Shown here: piece after piece, positions 32,529 through 44,817 of the stretch
Numbering within the stretch: position 1 is the stretch's first letter
Layout: the number at the start of each line of letters is the position of its first letter
DNA from: Sorghum bicolor
Taxonomy: Eukaryota; Streptophyta; Magnoliopsida; Poales; Poaceae
Length of the DNA: 64,000 nucleotides
Reading direction: 5' to 3'
Assembly: GCF_000003195.3 (NCBI RefSeq)
Contig: NC_012876.2
Location: 60,444,407 to 60,508,406, forward strand
The notes under the pieces: model-generated
Told to the model about the DNA's origin: nothing
Seen by the model: only the letters and a program-made list of their open reading frames with translations
The model's database searches: none
Program-made: the position numbers and the translations under genes

Positions 32529-35229
32529 TGTCACACCCATATTTTAAGAACAAAATAGGATGCATAAAAGACTCATATGTGCCCCAGGAATAGTCGCACA
32601 AATAAGTAGACAAATCTCAAATGTACCATTGCAGTGTTCATTACATAGCGAAACATAAGAAATCACATAGTCTTATACATAAATGATAGCAAGATGTAAA
32701 CAACGCTCTCGACGGAAGCTCCACACAGGGACACTGTTGACTGGTTGACTCCAAACCTAGTACTCATAACGATAATCCTCATTCCAGTCATCTTCATTAT
32801 CATATCCTGAGGTGTTGGGAAATTGCAAGAGTGAGCACATATCGTACTCAACAAGTATTACCAGGGGTTCATGAGGCTCAAATAGCTGACACTGGTTTGA
32901 CTGCATTTAGCTTTTAATAGTGGATAGCATGTTCATAATTAAATAGCAATTGTCAAGGAAGCTTAAATAATCCATTAATCCCATGATCAAATGTAAGCAT
33001 AATTAACTCATAGCATAAACGATAATCAAATGAACATAACAACATAACAAGCTCATCATCTTAATGTAGATGTCCCCAAGGCCGCTCCTGACCGTGAGCT
33101 CGGCTAGTATACTAGTTTTACACTCTGCAGAGGTTGTACATCTTTACCCATGAGTCATGATTTACCCGTTCGCCCGAGGTAGCTAATCTCTTAACCCCCT
33201 TCCTAGGGAGGTCGGCAGGGATCACTATGAAGCCTTTCAAAAGTTCGTCTAACAAGTTAGGGCCGCAAGGTTTCCTTTGCGCGCAGATATAGAGCCCCCC
33301 TTCCGATGGCACAATGACTCGCAGCCTATACTCATACAGACAGAGGCCACACTATACCCAAAACGGTTCAGCCCCTCCGCCCTTTCGGGTAACCTCTAAC
33401 AAGCTAGAAAAGTGCTTCATACTGAGCTAAAGCCAGAGCCATAATAGCCCTCATGGTTGCACTGTTATCCCGGGTGATCACGTACAGACAAGATCTCATA
33501 CAGTTATATGTCATTCTTTTATGTTCATTGCATAGCTATTAATCATCTTACAAGATCATGGATTATATCAAGCACTAGCACATCTACACCCAATGCATAT
33601 CAAGTAGGTAGCAAGGAATACAGGTAACAATCATCTATGATTTTGCTAAGGTCGACAAGGTGATAGCATGCATATGATATATATGTGTAGTTATGAGTGA
33701 ATAGGTAACAAGGATGATCCCAAGTTATACTTGCCTTGACCAAAGCTCTCCTGAGCCCGCTGGTCTTCAAAAGCTTGGTCTTGATCACCAACGTACAGCT
33801 CACCGTCTAATTCCAATCATCAATCAACAACACGCCATCCAATGTAGACAATCATACACGAAGCAAACAAGATATAATTAGAACAATACACCAAACAGTG
33901 GTAAAACAAATATAAAAGTTTATGATAATATTCTACGCAGCGCTACGATCACACAAATGTAAAGTTCACGAAAATCGGAATTGAAACGAGTAAGATATGA
34001 ATTTTCTAAGATTTCCTATAGGTAAATAATTAATTAAATGCTACTGCAGAAATAAAAAGTTTCAAAACAGTAAACTAATATTTCTAACATGTAGAGCATG
34101 TAATTACGAACCTAACGCAATTTGAATGGACAAAAACGGAGTTAAAATGATTATTTTATGAGCATTATAAAATCAGTGGCAAACTTGTAAATACCTGAAA
34201 ACGTATTTTGAATCAGTCGGCAAGAATACGCTTTCTAACTCGGAACACGGAAACCTGCGCAGGGCGCCAAGGACCGCGGGTTAGAAAATAAGATTTCTCA
34301 GGGTTTCTTTAACAAAAATACCCCCCCAAGGGGTACCTTCTAATCCGAGCCGTAGATCGCGATTTGGAGGGCGCTGAGGGACCGGGGCTAACTCCGGCCG
34401 GCCGGCGGCGAGGCCAGACACGGCGGCGCCATGGCCGCGGCTCCGGAAGCTCGCTGGAGCAAGGAATCTCGCGATTCCTAGCCTCTCTGCACGAAGGGAA
34501 ACCACCGGGGGGAAGAGGAGCTTGCCCCGAACTCGTGTAGGCGATCTTCTTGGGCTGAGGGGGAGCGGAGGACGCACGCGACAGCGGCGGCTAGGATAGA
34601 GTTTCGGCGAGATCCAATCGAGCTCACACAGGGCACCTAGGGTTTGGTTTTGTTGCGGTTTGGATGCAAAAGAAGTCCGCGGCTCCGGGAAAAGGACTTT
34701 GTAGGACTCGGTTTGCCTCCTTGGGAAAGAAATCCCGGGGTTTCGGGATTAGTTCGGCCGGAGAAGGTCTCCTGCTCGGCTCGCGTCCAGGAAGAAGGAA
34801 GGGAAGCGCTGACGGGCGGGGCCCAGCTGCCAGCGACTGAGAAGGGGAGGCGCGCGCGGTTGGGCCGGGAGAGAGAGTGGGCCGAGTGCGGGAGGGAGTG
34901 GGAACTGGGCCGAACGCAAAGAGGGAGGAGGGGAAAGCTGGGCCAGATTCCAGGGAGGTTTTCCCCCCTTTTTTTTTCTTTTCTTTTCTGGTTTCTTTTC
35001 CAAAACATTCTCCAAATAGAATTTTGAAAGCACAATTTATTTCTAACCAAAAACAACCAACACAAAATAAAATATGTCTCAGCATGAATGCACAAAATCA
35101 TATTACTAAACTTATGATAAATTTTAATTTTCACAAAAATTATTTATTTGCTACATTAAATGCTCACTAAAATTCTTAAATAATTCAAATTAAATCCTAT
35201 TAATTGAAATTCAAATTTTGGGTGTTACA
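32529..35229 (-). repeat. 5' LTR of the gypsy element
   Basis: This 2701-bp repeat is the partner of 27216-29918. Differences seen include a C-to-T change in TACCAGTTTTA, A-to-T in AGCCAAAATAG, a T-to-G near the ATTACTAACC region, and length changes in C and T runs. Confidence 0.93.
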
Positions 35230-35393
35230 AACATTGTGAGAGACAAATGAGTTATATATTAATAATGAAGAGCTCACTACTATATGGTAAACCGAGAGAA
35301 GGCTACAAAGAACCTTGCAGCCAATAACTTAATTGTATTTTTTAGCCTTACTTTTACCCAGGTTGCCTGACCGTGATGACTTCGGCAAAACTA

Positions 35394-35639
35394 GGCCTTG
35401 TTTAGATCTGAATTTTTTTAGATTTTGACAGTATAGCAATTTCATTTTTATTTGACAAATATTGTCCAATCATGGAGTAACTAGGCTTAAAAGATCTGTC
35501 TCGTGATTTATAGATAAACTGTGCAATTAATTTTTGTTTTCATATATATATTTAATGCTCGGTGCATGTGCCGCGTAAGATTTGATGTGACAGAGAATCT
35601 TGAAAAGTTTTTGGTTTTTAGGTAAACTAAACAAGGTCC
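35394..35639. mobile_element. MITE, GGCCTTGTTTAGTT family
   Basis: It begins GGCCTTGTTTAGATCTG and ends AAACTAAACAAGGTCC, with CTA/TAG-type flanks on both sides. Confidence 0.75.
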
Positions 35640-35775
35640 TAGTGGAGAATTACTGTTTATCACAGTTCATCAACTATGCTGACCCTACTGTATGAATGTG
35701 ATGACCTGAGAAACTTCATGGCTAGCTGCCCCGGCCGGTGAGTATATCAACTTTTAGGAGTGCTAGCCCCAGCTA

Positions 35776-36019
35776 GGCCTTGTTTACTTCCACCTAAAAA
35801 TGCAAAATTTTTCAAGATTTCCTGTCACATCGAATCTTTAGACGCATGCATAGAGTATTAAATATAGACGAAAATAAAAACTAATTGCACAGTTTGGTCG
35901 AAATTGACGAGACGAATCTTTTGAGCCTAGTTAGTCCATAGTTGAACAATAATTACCACAAACAAACGAAAGTGCTACAGTGTCGCGAAATGTTTTCGTT
36001 CAGGAACTAAACTAGGCCC
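35776..36019. mobile_element. MITE, GGCCTTGTTTAGTT family
   Basis: It begins GGCCTTGTTTACTTCC and ends GGAACTAAACTAGGCCC, with the family core well preserved. Confidence 0.75.
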
Positions 36020-37540
36020 TAGTGATCGATGATTGCGCAAACACAGATCAGATTATCAAACAACAGCCCATCCAACCGATGCAGCACTGAAGCAGGATTA
36101 TTTTGAACATACTGTTGTACGTGCTGCCAGTATTTGTTTTTCTTCAAATAGTCAAGCATCCCATCGAGCCTCTTTAAGGAGAACAGAGGTTAAAAGAAAA
36201 AAAAGAGAACTGAGGTATACACTGATTCTTCTTAACAAACCACGCACTATTTCTCTCTGTGTAGCGTACTAACATGCACATTATGTCCTCCACCGGACTG
36301 CAGCGACACAATCTTGCACTGCACTGCTGAATAATTAAAAAAATATGAATTAATAATTTCAAATAAAAAAGTCGTTGACTACAAATCTGCATCTCAAGTA
36401 CTATAACTTTGATTTAAATCGTTTCTCTATCCGATGTACTTTGAAAACAATTAAAAAATCAATTTAAAAATTCTAAAAACTTTAAATAGAATTTTCATGA
36501 ACTTAATGATTTCAACTTCAAATGAAACTGTAGTCAACTATAAAGTCGCAGATCTCTTCAAGTACAATAACTTAGGTTTAGATTGTTTCTTCATTCGAGG
36601 TCATTTAATTTTTTTAGAATATTGATTTTCAGATTACGAAAACATAAAACAATTTTTGGAGAGTTGTAAGTCTCTTCGAGCACTACAACTTTGATACGGA
36701 ATTTGTCTTCATCTGATCTGATTTAGAAAAAATATAAATTTTACTATGATACACGTAGCTTTAGAGGCGAGCTAAATTGCTAGCTGCCTGTAGAAATGTC
36801 ACCATTTCTAAGGACCGCCAGGAAGCTAAGACGCCTCTAAAAGAACAGACATTTCTAGAAAATTGCTTTTAGAGGTGGGCTAGCTTAGAAAGCATTTCTA
36901 GAGGTGAGTTTTGATAGTCACCTCTAACAAAAAGGAATGAAGGTGCTTCTAAAAATAACTCCTATAGCAGTAAAAGGGGCAATTTTAAGCCGAGAAGACG
37001 TCTCAAGAGTACAAGGAGGGCCGAGAATGGAAGATGACAAGCGCGAGAGGCGGGCACAAGAGTGCTAGACCTGAAGGGCAAGGAGTTCCAACTCTAGGCT
37101 GATGCCCTTCTTGTGCAGCTTTATCTGTTGACAAAATTATATATCCTTGATGAACATGCCGAGACAAATTATATGTGCAAATGTTTTCAATCGATCGAAA
37201 CCCTCCTTAATTTCCACTTTCACAAAGTAATACATGAGGAGACCGAGTTGGAGTTCATATGGCACTACTCCTACATCTTTAATTTGGTGAATGACTATAG
37301 TAAGCACACATAGCATGTGCAATTAATATGGCTTATAGGATAAGCAAGAGCATAATGAGATATATGGACACCTTTGCCTCCTTCGTTGACATCTGTGATC
37401 CCTACTGCTGGGTGTTTCTGCCATGGCAAGCATGGCACATGTGGTTTAACGGATGGAACATGGCATGCCATTCCATGGTTGGGGGATGCTGGTGGGAGAT
37501 GGAGTCTTGAAGCCAAATGCATGATTGGATTGGTCTTGGT
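36020..37540. other. Intergenic, AT-rich; possible CACTA-type terminal fragment at 36760-36975
   Basis: No gene is recognised. Between 36760 and 36975 short motifs such as TTTCTAGAGGTG, GCCTCTAAAA and ACCTCTAAAA recur in both directions beside CTCCTATAGCAGTAAAA. This resembles the subterminal repeats and end of an eroded grass CACTA element, but no CACTA terminus or TSD is visible. Confidence 0.3.
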
Positions 37541-37546
37541 TGGTAA

Positions 37547-38198
37547 GAGCATTTCCAAAACCCACTCTCAATCTTGATTTTTTTTGGAAAGATTGGGAAA
37601 TATTAAAACACTCTCAAAGAACTCCATATCTCAAGTTCCAATCTTTTGACACTTAGAAAAACCAAATCCATTTGCGCAAAAGTATGCACGAATGTATTAA
37701 CTTGCCAATCTAGAGGTGAAAGGACATGTGAAGGAATAAAAGTAAAGATAGGGTTCCCAATACAAAGGTACAATGGAGAAAGAATATGTAAAAATGATTA
37801 GGGTGGAAAAATTAAGGATTTTTGATGCAAAATTGTCCTCTATCTTTTAGATGTGAGATTTATAAATGATTGGAGGAAGCCAAAAAATGTCCTCCCAACT
37901 TTTTTAGCCGCCTGAGAAACTCATTGATTTACGTGATTTTTTTAAAAACTACTCCCTCCATCCCAAATTATAGACGTTTGACTTTTTTGATCTAAGTTTG
38001 ACCACTCGTTTTATTCAAAAAGTTTGTGCAAAAATAGTCAAATTTAAATCATTCTTGAAGAACTTTGGTTAATAAACCAAGCCATGATAAAAGAGATGAT
38101 ATTTTGTACAATTTTTTGAATAAGACGAGTAGTTAAAGTTGGTGTTAAAAAAGTCAAACGTCTTATAATTTATGATGGATTGAGTATTAGAGATGCTC
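37547..38198. mobile_element. MITE-like element with GAGCATTTCC / GAGATGCTC ends and TAA target duplication
   Basis: Its diverged inverted ends are flanked by TAA on both sides (37544-37546 and 38199-38201). The interior is AT-rich and non-coding and contains a nested Stowaway-like MITE. Confidence 0.55.
37952..38184. mobile_element. Stowaway-like MITE nested in the preceding element
   Basis: It begins CTCCCTCCATCCCAAATTAT and ends with the inverted ATAATTTATGATGGATTGAG. TA flanks both sides. GTTTGAC and GTCAAAC arms form a long hairpin. Confidence 0.75.
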
Positions 38199-39320
38199 TA
38201 ACCTGCATAAATAGGCGGGGACTAATAATAAGAGGAACGACAGTAATGTGGTGAACTGGTGATCACCTCTCTGTTGGGAGCTAGCACTTGGGGTCAGGCC
38301 GGGCCTCATCAAACCGGTCCCAGCGTACACACATGCAGGCCCCTACCCTTAACGCAGAATTGAAACTTTGAAAATGCCAACAAAGACTGGCCTTACCAAC
38401 AGTGAGTGATCAATATTCAGCCATGTGCTTTTCGTAGCCTCTCCCGTAGTACATAGTTGTGGAACTGAAAGTGTAACACAGCTATAGTCCTTTATGAATA
38501 CCCAAATAATGCATCGCTTTATTTAGTAATAACAAAAATATATAATATCTAGCTGAAGTATAGAATGCTTTGGCTTTGCTCTTCCACTGAACTACGCTTG
38601 ATGCTCCTAACGATGTTTAGCATTATAATTAATCAACAGTGATTATTTGACCCTTTTCAGTCTTTTATGGATGGATCTACGTGAGGGGAAAAGAAGGCCT
38701 AGCTTCCTCTTGCAGTGCTGACGTTTGATTTGTTATAAGAGAAAAACACTGTTTTGTGCCTGAAAAATAGTGGTAACGTGTGAGCTTGTCAGCCACTAAT
38801 TTTCAGACATAAAACAATGTTTTTTTCTCGTAACAAACTAGCATAGGCATCAACCGCTGAAACAATCATGCTAGTTGAACGAGTACTTGCATTTTGCCAT
38901 CTTGCTATATATATTGCCACACCACCAGCCAGCATACACTGAAAGGAAGTTTTGTTTGCTTCAAGCTACTACCAGTAGTCCAGTACCAGCAACCAGCTCA
39001 GCACGATGCCTCGATCGGTTGATATCATATATCGATCTGTGCACGAGTACGTTGCGAATTGGGATGCTGCTGTGATCTGCTGACCTACCCGGCCGGTGTG
39101 CATTGCATTCACGCGTGTAATTATTGGACGGCTCCGCAAACAGAATCCCTACGGGGATGGCATCAACTGCCTGCCAATGCAAGAAGGTGATGAGCCCATC
39201 GCACCAACAAGCAAGTCTTTTGTTCAGTGATGATGAGCCCACCGCACCAACAAAGCAAGCGTTTGATTCATTCTTTCACTTTAGCACATGGATGCAGTAG
39301 TAATATTTCCGTTAAGCATA
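38199..39320. other. Intergenic; one palindromic MITE-like stretch
   Basis: No gene is recognised. At 38725-38850, TTTGTTATAAGAGAAAAACA and its inverted form TTTTTTTCTCGTAACAAACT form a hairpin resembling the common grass MITE with CTGTTCGCTTGGCTGATAA ends. Confidence 0.35.
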
Positions 39321-39565
39321 GGCCTTATTTAGTTGCACCCAAAATCCAAACATTTTTTAAAATTCTCCATCAGCTATCACATCGAATCTTATGTCACATG
39401 CATAGAACATTAAATATAGATAAAATGTTTGGATTGTACAGTTTGTCTGTAATTTGCGAGACGAATTTTGAACCTAGTTAGTCCATAGTTTGACAATAAT
39501 TGTCAAATAAAAACGAAATTGCTGCAGTAACCAAAACCAAAATTTTTCCCCAACTAAACAGGGTC
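39321..39565. mobile_element. MITE, GGCCTTGTTTAGTT family
   Basis: It begins GGCCTTATTTAGTTGCACCC and ends CCCAACTAAACAGGG. It is slightly more diverged than the other copies. Confidence 0.7.
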
Positions 39566-39973
39566 ATACTCCCTTTAGGTCCAAAAAAAATTGTTGTTTG
39601 ACATCATCTAACTAGTATTGAAAAGTTTTTTTTACAGATAACGTCCATTTCTAAAATAGGCAGTTGACTTAGGACGCTGTCTCTAAGCGGGAGAAACTGT
39701 AGCTACATTACCGTTGCTCGAAATCAATTTTTGCTAGCAGTTTAGACTATTTGTTTTGCCCAACTTATTTGGCTAATATCAACTCTAGTTAATTTGGGTT
39801 TTTAATATTATTTTTAAGCTCTATGTCTAGAATAATATAATATTTATAAAAAAAATAGATAATTCCTTTAACATTTATATGTGAATAATATCTTGGTGCA
39901 AATATACCTTTTCTTTTCAAAGACATGATGCTTCATACATACAAGCTGTGGATTGTTTTATTAAAACTGCTAA

Positions 39974-40178
39974 GGGTACTCAAAAATGCAAGACTCTATC
40001 ACAGAGTTCAAGACAATTAATTGTATATTATTTATAGTATTTTGCTGATGTGGCAGCATATTTATTGAAGAAAGAGGTAGAAAAAATAAGACTTCAAATC
40101 TTATTTAGACTATAAGTCCACATTGTTTGAGGTAATAAAACTTTAGACTCTATGATAGAGTGTACATTGTGAGTGCCC
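39974..40178. mobile_element. Tourist-like MITE, GGGCACTCACAATG family (copy 3)
   Basis: It begins GGGTACTCAAAAATGC and ends ACATTGTGAGTGCCC, with TAA on both sides (39971-39973 and 40179-40181). It is the same family as the pair in FAR2 intron 2. Confidence 0.8.
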
Positions 40179-40181
40179 TAA

Positions 40182-41324
40182 AAGACACGTTTTGATTAAG
40201 AAGACAAAGGCTTTTGCTCGGCACTTGAAAACTGTGATTAAGTCACTTATGTTGCTCTGAATTTGCGACATTGTCCGGTCACAAATGCTTTTTTTGAATC
40301 TGTGAACATTGACTCTTGTCACTTTCGTGAGTTCTGCATATCAATGAACCGTTGGCTTGCTGATCATGTATGTATAAAAATATTAGATTAAATCTGTACG
40401 TGTGGCTGTGAATATGTGTTGTACTATAATCTTTATTATATATATAAGGTTGTGTTTTATATAAAACAATATATAGAGTTGTGTTGTAATCTCTTGTATG
40501 GGTTTTGTATATTTTGCAAAATGTAAATTTTTTGGCGTGCTTAATACGGAGTATTTATTTGCTGGTCGTAACGTTATGTGGGCTATTGAAATGAAATGGG
40601 CTGTCTCCCAATTAAAAATGAAAAAAAGGTGAGTTTGAAAAGTAGTGGGCCAAAAAAATTGCTATATTGATGAGCTATAAATGAGCTTAGCTGAAAATAG
40701 GCCCGTGAACATGCAGCCGGTTATGTGGGCTTTTAAGGGCCACCGTTCATTCTGTAAGCATGCCAAAAAAGAGCCCCCCAAAATCAGCAGCAATAGTGGG
40801 CTTGGCCCATTATAAGCCCGCCTACTACGTGGGCTGTATAATAAGAGTGACGCAAAAACATTGTCATAAAATTTTATGATATCAAAACCAATGTCATATA
40901 TTTATAACATGAATGAATATATAAACAACACAAAATATGGTTTAAGATGCATGGTTTGTGACATCAGTTTTTTTGTTAGAGTCACAAGTGCTAATACATG
41001 ACATAAATAAATTTTATATATTATGACAAAGATTAATGTTCATAAAATCTCACATCTCTTGCAGTGATCCAAATACGACAAGATCACACTTAGTAAGAAA
41101 GAGGTTTTATGGAGAACTACACAACTTGGGATCGTCATGATGAGAGGTAGGTTTAATCACATATAGTATGTCAGAATCCAAATATAATAAACTTGCAATT
41201 GCAATATAAATTAAGTTCTCAAACTTAAATGCGTGTAATCTAGATTAATATATTTGTAAGAAGTTACCTTCATAGAAACACGGGCCTATATGTGCCTGAT
41301 CGAGAAAAAAAAAGTTACCCTCAC
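40182..41324. other. AT-rich intergenic region, nothing recognised
   Basis: I found no open frame of note, terminal repeat or RNA gene in this stretch. Confidence 0.4.
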
Positions 41325-41371
<47 letters not shown>

Positions 41372-41519
41372 TAACAATAACAATAACAATAACAATAACA
41401 ATAACAATAACAATAACAATAACAATAACAATAACAATAACAATAACAATAACAATAACAATAACAATAACAATAACAATAACAATAACAATAACAATAA
41501 CAATAACAATAACAATAAC

Positions 41520-41580
<61 letters not shown>
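41325..41580. repeat. Composite microsatellite (AAT)n-(AACAAT)n-(AAT)n
   Basis: About 14 AAT units (41325-41366) are followed by about 26 units of the hexamer AACAAT (41367-41520) and about 20 further AAT units (41521-41580). Long homopolymeric frames crossing it are artefacts. It lies just past the 3' side of the helicase pseudogene. Confidence 0.95.
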
Positions 41581-41581
<1 letters not shown>

Positions 41582-41639
41582 AAAGACCTTTCAACTTCTT
41601 TCAGTCATCAAGTGTAGCTTCAGTGATTTGCAAAGACAG

Positions 41640-43032
41640 TGAAATTCCGTCTTGGAGGTCTTCCAGTACGTAACTGAGCCTGGCCTGAACTTTGATGCCT
41701 CGTGTCTTGCAAGTTCAGGTGGCACATGACTGTTGCTCTGTATAAGCATCTGTTTGAGATCAAAGAAAATTTCAGTGTTTTCCAGAGTTAAAAATGAAGT
41801 TGCCACACCCTTCTTCCCTGCACGTCCTTTTCTTCCAATGCGATGTGTGCATGCCTCGATTGAGTTTGGCATCTCATAGTCAATCACATGTCCAACATCA
41901 GGAACATCAATACCACGCGCTAATATATCAGAAGCCACAAGAACATTGCAGCGTCCGTTCCTAAAACCATCGAGGCTGATCTCTCTTTGGTCCTGTGATT
42001 TCCGTCCGTGTATGCTCATGACGCGGAAGCCTGCCTTCTTCAGATCCTTGGTACGCAGGTCAGCTGTCTTCTTAGTATCGCAGAATACAATGGCTGTCTT
42101 GTCTCCAAGATCACTGAGCATCTTCTGGAGCCGTAACATCTTTTCTGACTCCTTCACCATGATGACATTCTGGGTGACTAGATCAGTGGCCCTGCCAGGC
42201 GTACCAATTGTCACCACGACTGGGTTCCGGAGATACTTCCTAGCAAGACGCTCCACAGCAGGTGGCGTGGTGGCACTAAACATATAGGTAGTCCTGTAAT
42301 GTAAACCCTCTTCTCATCAAGTTCCTCATCCTCATTCTCAGGTTTCAAGTTACTCGAAGGCATAGCGTCAATGACAGCAGCAACCTGTGGCTCAAAACCC
42401 ATGTCAATCATCCTATCTGCCTCATCAAGCACAACATAGTTGCAGCGGTTGAGCACGGCATACATGTTCTCCAAGCAGTCGAGAAGCCGACCAGCAGGTG
42501 TGGCAATTACAATCTCATAGCCCTGCTTAATCTTGAAGCCCTGCTCATTGATTGGCTTGCCACCAACAACTGATACAACACGGATGCCCAGATAAGATGC
42601 AAATTTCATAGTCTCATCCTCAATCTGCTGAGCAAGCTGACGAGTAGGTGCCAGGACAAGAGCACAAGGACCCTCAGCCGCCGCCTGATTTCCATCAGTT
42701 GTGGGTGGCAACTGATGGTGTTCTCCCAGTCGAATGAGAAGCGGAACTTCTCCGACGGCGGCTTGATGACACGCTTCTTCGGCTTTTTTGAACACAGGTA
42801 ACTGCTCCTTGATCGCTTCCAGCTCCTTCTCACGCTCCCGCTCCGCAATCTTCTCCCTGTTCCGGTCCTGCTCCCGCTCCATGTGGCCGTCCGGGCGTCG
42901 ATCCTTACCCCTCTCCGATCCGGCCGGGAGGAGTCATCACTCATTGCGGTCGCGATGGCGCCTCTGTCCCGGTCCCGATCGGGAGAATCGCGGTCACGGC
43001 GGCGGCCTCTGTCCCGGTCGCGGGATGTCCGA
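41640..43032 (-). pseudogene. DEAD-box RNA helicase pseudogene, PRP28 / RH21 type
   Basis: The sequence matches the U5 snRNP helicase PRP28 (plant RH21). It has an Arg/Glu-rich N-terminus ([13 protein letters not shown]), [10 protein letters not shown]...FSFDWENT, motif Ia [24 protein letters not shown] (motif II), FSATTPP (motif III), [10 protein letters not shown] (motif VI) and [19 protein letters not shown]. There are several breaks. A frameshift precedes FSFDWENT. A large deletion then removes the Q motif and Walker A. A roughly 5-bp insertion near 42290 shifts frame just before FSATTPP, and the normal C-terminus is replaced. Motif VI has K for the usual T, and motif Ia has Q for E. No introns interrupt the matched part. 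It cannot encode a working helicase. Confidence 0.88.
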
Positions 43033-44475
43033 GTCCGATCGCATAGCTATTGGTTAATCGGCTGGGATTTCTAGTGATTTTGTGTTCACCGACGGGGGCG
43101 GGGGTGGATCCGAATCGTAGACAGAACCGAATTGGAGACGGTTTGCATGTGTGTGGGGTGGGATATAAGAAAGGCTACGCCATGGAGCTCTACAATCCTG
43201 TATTTCCTCTTTGTCCAAGAAAAGGAGCCTCGCATCTCGAGTCGCATATCCATATCCAGAGACGAGAGAGCGAGCACCGAGCCGGCGGCGGCGTAGAGTA
43301 GGGTAAGGGAGGTGTGCGCTTGTTGCTGGTGCAGCTGCCGCTCTCGGTTCTACATGGCAGCGGTGGAGAAAGAGGATCCAGAGCAAGTTCATGCTGCGCA
43401 GATTCTCGTCAACCTCCGGTACAGGATGCTCTGCAGGTGGCCGGAGTGGGGTCCTGATGCAACCGTGGGGTGAGGCCTCCTCTGCGCCTGGGACTGCGCC
43501 GGCGACAGCGAAGGTGATGCCGACGTCGGGTGAGGCCTGCGCTTCGGCCGGGACTATGGTGGCGGGGGTGCCGCCCCGGAGGCGGCTGCCGGAGCAGGTC
43601 TCAATGCACTCGAGTGAGGCCTATTTCTCTTTGGCCGGCACTGTCGCGGTGGGGGTGCCGGAGCGGTGGCCAAAGGCTAAGAGATCAGGATCGCGTGTCG
43701 AGACGTCCAAGGAGCTGCCGAAGCAGGGCCATGCCGCCACCGACGCCGCCGCTGCCAATGGATCCGGCGCGCCGCAGTCCACTGAGCAGGAAAGGTGCGC
43801 CGAGTCAGCACAACAGCGGCCGGTGTTGGCCGTGCTCTGCTATGCCGCAGTGGCCGGGTCTGGGTCCGACCCATCAACCAGCGCCGTGCCAGCCAAGGAG
43901 ACCATCAAGACGCCGAGCCCAAATTCCCTGCTGGACCTGGACTATGGCGCCCGCGAGTCTGGCGCGTCGTCGACCGCAGACGACGCTGTGCCGATACTGG
44001 CGCGGCCGCCGGCGAAGCGAAAGGGCACCGGCGCTCTGGAATCTGTCGTCGGCGACGGCGACGGCGAAGGGTGCAGCTCGCCGACGAAGCGTGGGCCGGT
44101 GGCCCAAGAGAAGCCGATGCTAATCTCGGTTGAACCAAATGTGCAAAGTGAAATACGTGCGCCCAGCGGTAAGGGTGCACCACTTCCGTTCCCTTTGACC
44201 TCAACCTGCTTCCATGCGCACAGGACGAGGACGCCACCTGATCTCGGGTTCAGTTTCGCTGACAGTAAGTCATTAGAATCTGGGTGAATCTGGGTTTGTG
44301 GGTATCTTGTGATATAGCCCTCTTTTACTTCACGAAAATAAAAAAAATGGTATTTTAGTATATTTGTAACAAAGTTTTTGGGTATGGTAGCATAATTGTA
44401 ACTAAAGTAATTAGCAGAGACGAAGACAACGGTAGGGTAGAGGGCTTCAGCCCCACTACCGCTGCTGGCTAGTGG
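43033..44475. repeat. Left arm of a 1.4-kb inverted repeat
   Basis: The outer end CCGATCGCATAGCTATTGG matches the inverted 48962 end, and the inner end CCGCTGCTGGCTAGTGGAG matches the inverted 47532 end. The arms are clearly homologous throughout but diverged by substitutions and indels. The spacer is about 3.06 kb. No target duplication was found outside. Confidence 0.85.
43354..44241 (+). pseudogene. Broken gene copy in the left arm (product with C-terminal EAR-like motif)
   Basis: The ancestral frame starts MAAVEKEDPEQV at 43354 and ends DLNLLPCAQDEDAT with TGA at 44239-44241. The family is not recognised. Visible features are Ala/Ser/Gly-rich low complexity, a KRKGTG basic patch that could be a nuclear signal, and DLNLLP near the end, which fits the EAR repression motif (DLNxxP). 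An extra G near 43450 and a missing base near 44197 shift the frame. The long 298-codon frame (43391-44287) therefore mixes true and false sequence. Comparison with the right arm identifies the breaks. Confidence 0.6.
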
Positions 44476-44484
44476 AGAAAGACC

Positions 44485-44817
44485 TCGTTTATTTGGCAAG
44501 ACAACAAGTACGATAATATTCTTTGTTTCATTTCCATTTAAATATACTTATTTAATCACACCAAGTTATTTTATATTTGTTTATCTAAACATAATCTTAT
44601 ATTACATCATTAATAATGTCATAATTCCTCGCACAGTTGTAAGCTGTTGGTCGAAGTGCAGCGATATATGCAACTTGAGGCATTGTATAACTAACAAACG
44701 ATTTGAACCTTGTTCTATGTGACCCAATCAAATTGATTTAGCACTTGCCATCGACAATTTGATAAACATTTTTATTAAATTTAAAATAGTTTTTAAAAAT
44801 ACGTGCGTATCACACGT
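44485..44817. repeat. Direct repeat A in the inverted-repeat spacer
   Basis: It begins GACCTCGTTTATTTGGCAAG and is repeated in the same orientation at 45287-45633, including TCACACCAAGTTATTTTATA and GCACTTGCCATCG. Confidence 0.8.

Larger units (their letters stand above)
27216..35229 (-). mobile_element. Non-autonomous Ty3-gypsy retrotransposon (gag-protease only)
   Basis: The 8.0-kb element is flanked by the 5-bp target duplication AACAT (27211-27215 and 35230-35234). Its parts are the 5' LTR 35229-32529, primer site 32525-32514, gag-protease 31617-30061, a polypurine tract near 29937-29926, and the 3' LTR 29918-27216. The LTRs are 2701 and 2703 bp and I noticed only about eight differences, so insertion is recent. 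Protease is followed directly by a short tail: RT, RNase H and integrase are absent. An intact target duplication with matching LTRs shows that the deleted form itself transposed, so enzymes were supplied in trans. Confidence 0.93.

Noticed and set aside
41286..41642. Poly-Asn, poly-Ile and poly-Leu frames
   Set aside because: These are pure translations of the AAT/AACAAT microsatellite.
41325..43032. Microsatellite as the remnant of a poly(A) tail of a PRP28 retrocopy
   Set aside because: In the pseudogene's sense strand the repeat is T-rich, not A-rich, so it cannot derive from a poly(A) tail.
43391..44287. 298-codon frame taken as a real gene
   Set aside because: Comparison with the right inverted-repeat arm shows frameshifts at both ends; the frame joins true and false reading and lacks the original start.
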